From contig CAKQDX010000002.1 in assembly GCA_934229725.1 (NCBI GenBank), forward strand, positions 62,001 through 126,000: 64,000 bases of DNA, written 5' to 3'. Source of the DNA: an uncultured Streptococcus sp. GTDB lineage: Bacteria > Bacillota > Bacilli > Lactobacillales > Streptococcaceae. This document shows, one piece after another, positions 59,337-64,000 of this stretch (the first letter of the stretch is position 1; each line of letters begins with the position of its first letter). Below the pieces are notes generated by a model, which saw nothing but the letters and a program-made list of their open reading frames with translations, searched no databases and was not told the origin of the DNA. The position numbers were made by a program, and so were the translations under genes.

Positions 59337-60602
59337 TTAAACTCCGGCTTTACCGATAAGCATTGCCCAGATAAAGAAGATGGCAAATCCGAACAAGAAA
59401 ATCAAACCTGCAATGGCGAGCACTTTCAACCATGTTGGAAAATCTTTCTTAGCCTTAGTGACAAGCACATAGTTCAAAAGCGCAAAGAATGGAGTTGTCA
59501 AGAATGAACCAATCATAGCGAAACGAAGCATGGTACCAACTTGACCTTGGAAGAAGATGATGATGATAAGACCAATAATTGATGTCAATGTCATCCATAC
59601 ATTCAAAGGTGTTGCACCAGACTCTTTCTTGTTAAACAAAAGTCGTAGAGAAGTCTCATTAACACGTGAATAACCATCAATAACTGTGATGACGGTACCA
59701 AAGATACACAAGAAAGCAATGAAAGTAATCAAGTAGCGAGACCAAGTACCAAGCACTGATTCATACATGCCGACGAATTGTGCGATATAGGCCGCTGAGG
59801 CTGCTACTACAGGTTTACCAGTTGGATACTGAATAAGAGCACCAAGAGCTACAAAGAATACTGCCAAGATAGCCGTACCAATATAGCCAACATTAAAGTC
59901 AAAGAGCGCATCATCAGTATTAAAATCAACTGTTTTCTTTTTCTCAGCAGACCAAAGTGAGTTGATGGCTGAAATTTCGATTGGAGCTGGCATCCAACCA
60001 AGAAGCGATACGATAAATGGAAGAGCTGCTAGTTGCCATGGACTTTTCTCTACGAAATCCACACTATACTCTGGGTGTTTGATAGCAGCAATAATAACCG
60101 CTCCAACGGTTGCAATGGTCAAGGCAGACATAATCCATTTGGCCATACCATCAAGAAGTTTGTAACCTCCAAAGAGCAGCATTCCCCAAATAATAGCAAC
60201 CAAGATGAACGACCAAACAGTAATGGTCAAACCTAGCATCGGAAAGGCACTCGCAATGATAGCTGCACAGAGGATAGCTACTCCTGCTGTATTAACCAAA
60301 GCTGAGAAAATATTGAGGATGAAGAATACCCAAAGGTAGAACTTCCCTTTTTCAGCATACCCTTCAACCAGAGTTTTTCCGGTGTCTGCTGTGTATTCCG
60401 CACCAAAACGGAAAAATGGATATTTAAAGAGGTTAGCTAGAATAACCAGACCTAACAAGGCCCAGCCATACATACCTCCGGCTTGTGTTGAAGAAACGAT
60501 ATGGGAACCACCTACGGCTGCTGAAGCCATTAGGATACCAGGTCCCATTGCTTTTATTTTACTACGCCAGGTTGACTGACTCGTAACACTCGATTGTGAC
60601 AT
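59337..60602 (-). CDS. NRAMP-fold transporter with noncanonical metal-site motifs
   Basis: 421 residues from ATG at 60600-60602, with AGGAGG upstream. About eleven hydrophobic segments. The N-terminal GPGILMASAAVGGSHIVSST aligns with NRAMP helix 1, where the usual metal-binding DPGN should lie, but Asp and Asn are absent (AVGGSH instead). In helix 6 the usual MPH is replaced by WMPAPIEIS. It therefore belongs to a divergent branch of the family, and the cargo may not be a transition metal. Single gene with a palindromic operator over its promoter. Confidence 0.85.
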   Translation of the reverse strand: MSQSSVTSQSTWRSKIKAMGPGILMASAAVGGSHIVSSTQAGGMYGWALLGLVILANLFKYPFFRFGAEYTADTGKTLVEGYAEKGKFYLWVFFILNIFSALVNTAGVAILCAAIIASAFPMLGLTITVWSFILVAIIWGMLLFGGYKLLDGMAKWIMSALTIATVGAVIIAAIKHPEYSVDFVEKSPWQLAALPFIVSLLGWMPAPIEISAINSLWSAEKKKTVDFNTDDALFDFNVGYIGTAILAVFFVALGALIQYPTGKPVVAASAAYIAQFVGMYESVLGTWSRYLITFIAFLCIFGTVITVIDGYSRVNETSLRLLFNKKESGATPLNVWMTLTSIIGLIIIIFFQGQVGTMLRFAMIGSFLTTPFFALLNYVLVTKAKKDFPTWLKVLAIAGLIFLFGFAIFFIWAMLIGKAGV

Positions 60603-60619
60603 AAAAAGCCTCCTAAAAC

Positions 60620-60634
60620 AATTTTCAGAATAAT
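60620..60634. promoter_or_regulatory. CodY-like box in the leader of the NRAMP-like gene
   Basis: AATTTTCAGAATAAT matches the CodY consensus at 13 of 15 positions. It lies between the predicted start point and the ATG, where a bound protein would block elongation. Confidence 0.45.
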
Positions 60635-60651
60635 CTGAATTGATGTTTACT

Positions 60652-60680
60652 ATTTTACACAATTGTGTAAAAAATTTCAA
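60652..60680 (-). promoter_or_regulatory. Promoter of the NRAMP-like gene
   Basis: On the minus strand TTGAAA (60680-60675), exactly 17 bases, then TAAAAT (60657-60652), about 50 bases before ATG. Confidence 0.75.
60653..60672. promoter_or_regulatory. 20-bp perfect palindrome, candidate repressor operator
   Basis: TTTTACACAA/TTGTGTAAAA is perfectly symmetric. It covers most of the spacer and nearly all of the -10 box of the NRAMP-like gene, as for a classical repressor site. I cannot name the regulator; the sequence does not fit the AdcR, PerR, MntR/SloR or Rex sites I know. Confidence 0.7.
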
Positions 60681-60692
60681 TAGTATTTCAAA

Positions 60693-60707
60693 TATTTTCT
60701 GAAAAAT
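60693..60707. promoter_or_regulatory. Second CodY-like box upstream of the NRAMP-like gene
   Basis: TATTTTCTGAAAAAT matches the CodY consensus at 13 of 15 positions, about 13 bases upstream of the -35. Confidence 0.4.
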
Positions 60708-60709
60708 CG

Positions 60710-60733
60710 AAAAAAACCATCCAAAAGGACAGC
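60710..60733 (-). terminator. Terminator of the DUF1002 gene
   Basis: CTGTCC-TTTT-GGATGG with two wobble pairs, followed by seven T on the minus strand. Confidence 0.75.
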
Positions 60734-60740
60734 TCTTTCA

Positions 60741-61709
60741 CTATTTAAACAATCCAGTAAAGAAATCTACGATAGCTTGCCAGATTTGCGCAAAAATATT
60801 TTTGCTATTTTCAAGTGTCTTGTTAGCATCAAATTTCAAGTTGATTCCAGAGAAGGTATTTCCAGCTTTAGAAACGATAGAATCTTTCAGTGAACTCAAG
60901 CTTGACTTAAAACTTGCACTATCAATGATTGAGGACTTAGATAAATTCAAAGCAAAATTAACCAAAAGATTGATTTGATTATCAGAAAGATTCAAGTTGT
61001 AATTATTAATGGTTTGCTGAACAATTGTTTTAGCTTGGTCTTCAGTCAACTTGTTGCCTTTATCTGCAACTGCAGATTTGATATCAGTCATGGCTACATT
61101 AAGCTTATCAGCATCATAGTTACTCTTACCTGAATTTTCCTCATCGATTTGAGAAAGGGTTTTAAGTTCCTCTTGAGCAAGCTCCTTACTTTCATCTGAA
61201 ACTTTGGCTCCATTTTGCTCAAGGGAATAATAAATACCAGCCAAGGCGCTTTCACCAGTAACGGCAATCGGTGCTGCTACTGTAATCTTAGCATGTTCAA
61301 TACCAAGTGTCGTTGCGGCATTACGATACATATCCGATGTAACTTTCGTGATATTTTGTGGCGTTACAATATCAACAGTCAAGGTTTCTTTAGCACCTAG
61401 TTTTGCGATTTTTACCGAAGAATATAACTGTAAACTAGAATCGTCTGCAACATTCATGATTTTTGCATATGCTGATGTCGTTAGCGTCTTAACATTGGTA
61501 TCTTTACTGCTATCATAACCCAACAAATTCAAGGTCTGGTTGCGTTGATCTTCTGACAAAGAATACCCCATGACATAGTCAGGTTGAACATAAGATTCAT
61601 CAATAACCTTTTGAACGTCTGACGATGTGGCTGCTTGAGCAGCTGAAGCAAAGGTGGTCACTGAGGCTAACAAAGCAACCCCAGTAACAAAAAGTTTTTT
61701 CAATTTCAT
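60741..61709 (-). CDS. Secreted DUF1002 family protein
   Basis: 322 residues. A typical signal peptide (MKLKKLFVTGVALLASVTTFASAAQA) is probably cut after AQA at about residue 26. The family core follows: EDQRNQTLNLLGY (about 54-66), SSVKIAKLGAKETLTVDIVTPQNIT and IEHAKITVAAPIAVTGESALAGIYY. The C-terminus contains a long helical region and ends in FAQIWQAIVDFFTGLFK, an amphipathic segment that could touch membrane. There are no cysteines and no LPxTG. Function unknown, although the family is common in Firmicutes. Single gene with its own terminator. Confidence 0.85.
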   Translation of the reverse strand: MKLKKLFVTGVALLASVTTFASAAQAATSSDVQKVIDESYVQPDYVMGYSLSEDQRNQTLNLLGYDSSKDTNVKTLTTSAYAKIMNVADDSSLQLYSSVKIAKLGAKETLTVDIVTPQNITKVTSDMYRNAATTLGIEHAKITVAAPIAVTGESALAGIYYSLEQNGAKVSDESKELAQEELKTLSQIDEENSGKSNYDADKLNVAMTDIKSAVADKGNKLTEDQAKTIVQQTINNYNLNLSDNQINLLVNFALNLSKSSIIDSASFKSSLSSLKDSIVSKAGNTFSGINLKFDANKTLENSKNIFAQIWQAIVDFFTGLFK

Positions 61710-61822
61710 GTGTTTTTCCTTTCGAAAATAGATTAGTATCCATAATCTCCTAAAGGACGGCCGGCTCTAGAGTCAGCCGTTCACCTATTATACCATGACT
61801 TGAAAAAATAAGGTCAAAAAAA

Positions 61823-62224
61823 CTACTCATGCAACTCCAATGGAAGACCATCAGGATCGTCAAAAAAAGTCATCTTTTCGCCAGTAAAGGTATCCCTGCG
61901 AATAGGTTGGCAAGAGATACCTTTTTCTTCTAAGTCTTTTACAACCTCTTCTATATGAGAAACCTTGAAAGCTAAATGACGTAAACCACAAGCTTCAGGA
62001 TAGGATGGACGTTGAGGTGGCTCCACATAAGCTGGATCGCTGGTCTTATTGCCAAAGATTTCAAGCTCTATAGACCCACAACGTAGGTCTAACTTATAAT
62101 CATGACGCTCAGGACGATAATTTTCCCTTATGATTTCAAAACCAAGTTTATTGACATAAAAATCTCGAGAGCGCTCATAATCAGAAACTATGATGGCAAC
62201 ATGGTGTACCGTATTTAAAAACAT
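61823..62224 (-). CDS. VOC (glyoxalase/bleomycin-resistance fold) family protein, YaeR-like
   Basis: 133 residues. One VOC module pair is visible: VHHVAIIVSDYERSRDFYVNKLGFEI at the N-terminus and CGLRHLAFKVSHIEEVVKDL in the second half, ending FFDDPDGLPLELHE. The metal ligands are probably His 8, Glu in SIELEIF, His in LRHLAF and the last Glu. It resembles lactoylglutathione-lyase-like proteins, but the substrate is unknown. It follows srtA by 36 bases, with the srtA terminator between. Confidence 0.88.
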   Translation of the reverse strand: MFLNTVHHVAIIVSDYERSRDFYVNKLGFEIIRENYRPERHDYKLDLRCGSIELEIFGNKTSDPAYVEPPQRPSYPEACGLRHLAFKVSHIEEVVKDLEEKGISCQPIRRDTFTGEKMTFFDDPDGLPLELHE

Positions 62225-62238
62225 TTTTTCCTCCTTAG

Positions 62239-62259
62239 AAAAAGGCCTTACGGCCTTTT
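62239..62259 (-). terminator. Terminator between srtA and the VOC gene
   Basis: AAAAGGCC-GTAA-GGCCTTTTT on the minus strand, directly after the srtA stop; some readthrough into the VOC gene is likely. Confidence 0.8.
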
Positions 62260-62260
62260 C

Positions 62261-63022
62261 TCAACTTTGAAATTGGTTATATGATTTGTTAAAGGCATCA
62301 ATAATATCTGAGTTAGCCTTATCATATTCTACTTGAGTTTTCAAAACTCCTTTGACAATTGTACGCTGAGTTGCTTCGGCATCAGTACATGTCACAAGAG
62401 TAACTTCTGACTTACCAGGTGTATCATCAACCACCGCTACTTCAGTCGGTTGAACAACTGTAACCTCACTAATGACATAAGTGTAGACTTTATTTTTATC
62501 CGTAAGATAAATCTTCATGCCTTTCTTAGCCCTATCTAGAGGTGAAAAAAGCATGTCAGAAGCTCCTGCAATACCAAAAACATGGTGACTAGCCAGAGCA
62601 TAATTGTTTTCCCCACCCATGACTTGAGTTTCCTTCATGGTTCCTGCACCGTAAGTCAACTCTGTATTTCCAAGACCTTTGAAAATAGGGAGATTGATAC
62701 CGACCTCAGGAATGGCGATACCACCAATAACCGGAAGCTTTTGAGCGTCCATCTGCGCCTGCAAAACGGACCCAGTACTGATTGATTGAACATTTTCAAA
62801 GTCAAAGCTAGTCTTAGCTTCCTTGTTTTTCTCAATTGTCTTTTTAGAAACATTACTAACTTGATATTTATTGGTGTTCCAGGCAATCACAGTATTACGG
62901 ATGGACTTATTGAAAAATAGAGCTAGACCAACAACCAAAAGAACAACAATCAAGACCCAACGAAGGATTTCAAGCCATTTATGGCGCTTTTTAGTTGTCT
63001 TGTTTTTCTTATCTCTGCTCAT
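62261..63022 (-). CDS. srtA: Class A sortase
   Basis: 253 residues. An N-terminal membrane segment (about 18-39) anchors it. The catalytic residues are His in ALASHHVFG (about 143), Cys212 in TLVTCTD and Arg220 in ATQRTIV. It joins LPxTG surface proteins to the cell wall. The start overlaps the gyrA stop by one base (TGATG), the conserved streptococcal gyrA-srtA order, so its translation probably depends on gyrA. Confidence 0.95.
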   Translation of the reverse strand: MSRDKKNKTTKKRHKWLEILRWVLIVVLLVVGLALFFNKSIRNTVIAWNTNKYQVSNVSKKTIEKNKEAKTSFDFENVQSISTGSVLQAQMDAQKLPVIGGIAIPEVGINLPIFKGLGNTELTYGAGTMKETQVMGGENNYALASHHVFGIAGASDMLFSPLDRAKKGMKIYLTDKNKVYTYVISEVTVVQPTEVAVVDDTPGKSEVTLVTCTDAEATQRTIVKGVLKTQVEYDKANSDIIDAFNKSYNQFQS

Positions 63023-64000
63023 CAGTTATCACCACTTTCTTGGTCGGCCTCGGGAGCTTTCACAACTTCTTCTGGTTCAACCAAGGCAAAAGTTACAATT
63101 CGAGCAGAATTATCCAAACGCATGACCTTAACTCCTTGAGTGGCACGTCCGGTTTGGGAAATATTGTCAACTGCTGTACGAATGATAACACCTGTATCAG
63201 TCATGACCATGATGTCCTCGTTACCAGAAACGGTAGCAATACCAGCTAAATGACCATTCTTATCAGTGATATTAGCCGTCTTGATACCTTTACCGCCACG
63301 ACCCTTAGTTGGGTATTCAGTGGCTGAAGTACGCTTACCATAACCTTTTTCAGTGATAATCAATACTTCTTGGTCATCCGTAATGGCGGCAGCACCAACG
63401 ACTTGGTCGCCATCACGAAGAGTCACTCCTTTAACACCGGCAGCCATACGACTCATGCTTCGAATGGTATTTTCTTTAAAGCGTACACTGTATCCAAACT
63501 TGGTACCAATGATAATTTCTTCATTACCAGTAGTCAAGAAGACATTGATTAGCTCGTCACCTTCTCTAAGTTTCAAGGCAATCAAACCGTTTTGACGGAT
63601 GTTCTTAAATTCTGCTTCTTTGGTACGTTTAACCAGACCTTGGCGAGTTACAAAAACAAGGTGATTATTTTCAGAAGCTTCATCACTCTTAGCATTAATG
63701 ACAGTTTGAATGGTCTCACCTTCGTCCAACTTCAAGAGATTGACAATAGGTAAACCTTTGGCTGTACGACCATACTCAGGGATTTCATAGCCCTTGAGAC
63801 GGTATACACGCCCCTTATTAGTCATGAAGTAAAGGTGATCATGAGTGCTTGTTGAGACAATATCTCTAACAAAGTCATCATCGTTAACACCAGTACCTTG
63901 AACACCACGTCCTCCACGTTTTTGTGAGCGGAACTCATCTTGAGCCAAACGTTTAATATAGCCTTTGTTTGAAAGCGTAATAACCACATCTTCTTCTTCG
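63022..64000 (-). CDS. gyrA: DNA gyrase subunit A (C-terminal part; 5' end beyond window)
   Basis: The frame is open on the minus strand from the window edge to TGA at 63022-63024, about 325 codons. Visible is the C-terminal beta-pinwheel DNA-wrapping domain, including the GyrA-box QKRGGRG near 63930, which separates it from ParC. Repeats of the pinwheel blades appear as RMAAGVKGVTLRDGD and TKGRGGKGIKTANI. The acidic tail ends EADQESGDN. The catalytic tyrosine region lies outside the window. Confidence 0.95.
   Translation of the reverse strand, partial: EEEDVVITLSNKGYIKRLAQDEFRSQKRGGRGVQGTGVNDDDFVRDIVSTSTHDHLYFMTNKGRVYRLKGYEIPEYGRTAKGLPIVNLLKLDEGETIQTVINAKSDEASENNHLVFVTRQGLVKRTKEAEFKNIRQNGLIALKLREGDELINVFLTTGNEEIIIGTKFGYSVRFKENTIRSMSRMAAGVKGVTLRDGDQVVGAAAITDDQEVLIITEKGYGKRTSATEYPTKGRGGKGIKTANITDKNGHLAGIATVSGNEDIMVMTDTGVIIRTAVDNISQTGRATQGVKVMRLDNSARIVTFALVEPEEVVKAPEADQESGDN

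Noticed and set aside
1..64000. Mobile elements, prophage, CRISPR arrays, tRNA or rRNA genes
   Set aside because: No transposase, integrase, phage structural gene, regularly spaced repeat array or tRNA/rRNA sequence was seen on either strand.

Overview
The window is ordinary core chromosome of a low-GC Gram-positive bacterium, most likely a Streptococcus of the salivarius group (S. thermophilus, S. salivarius or a close relative). Support comes from the ciaRH two-component system, separate coaB and coaC genes, gyrA followed directly by srtA, a dltXABCD operon, and many promoters with a TGn extended -10. The species is an inference; no rRNA or other decisive marker is present. I see no phage, insertion sequence, CRISPR array or tRNA.

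Layout. 1-6.6 kb (minus): start of whiA, yvcK, rapZ and a DUF1003 gene; a broken CAP-domain remnant; the preQ1/queuosine operon queC-queD-queE-queF behind what I read as a class I preQ1 riboswitch; ridA with a CodY-like box in its promoter. 6.7-13.5 kb: a lipoprotein gene, asnS, an aspartate aminotransferase, a YpmB-like gene and dinG (minus), then a metallo-beta-lactamase-fold hydrolase (plus). 13.6-21.4 kb (minus): nucleoside salvage, with a methyltransferase, pdp, deoC, cdd, a BmpA-type binding lipoprotein and the NupOPQ-type ABC transporter. 21.5-29.4 kb: coaA, rpsT, ciaRH, fhs (with a PurBox), coaB, coaC and two paralogous ECF substrate-binding subunits, so most of the pantothenate-to-CoA genes lie within 8 kb. 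29.5-40.2 kb: pgm, metF and metE (two MET-boxes), a small membrane protein, a fused pabB/pabC and a P-type cation ATPase. 40.5-45 kb: dltX-A-B-C-D, including a 43-codon dltX. 45.1-54.7 kb: one long minus-strand run tdk-prfA-prmC-tsaC-glyA-ndpA-lysozyme-like-ABC-ABC. 54.9-64 kb: add, a YghU-type glutathione transferase, nrnA, apbE, rpmE2, an atypical NRAMP-fold transporter under a palindromic operator, a secreted DUF1002 protein, a VOC protein, srtA and the 3' end of gyrA.

The less routine content is mostly regulatory. The queC leader has a preQ1-I aptamer, a terminator, and a segment after the terminator complementary to the aptamer's 5' half. Four promoters (metallo-hydrolase, coaA, coaB, pabB) place the -10 box 6-7 nt before ATG with no Shine-Dalgarno, which predicts leaderless mRNAs; dinG is nearly the same. 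The NRAMP-like gene has a 20-bp perfect palindrome over its -10 and spacer plus two CodY-like boxes, and its protein lacks the canonical DPGN and MPH metal motifs. All promoter, operator and terminator calls were made by eye.
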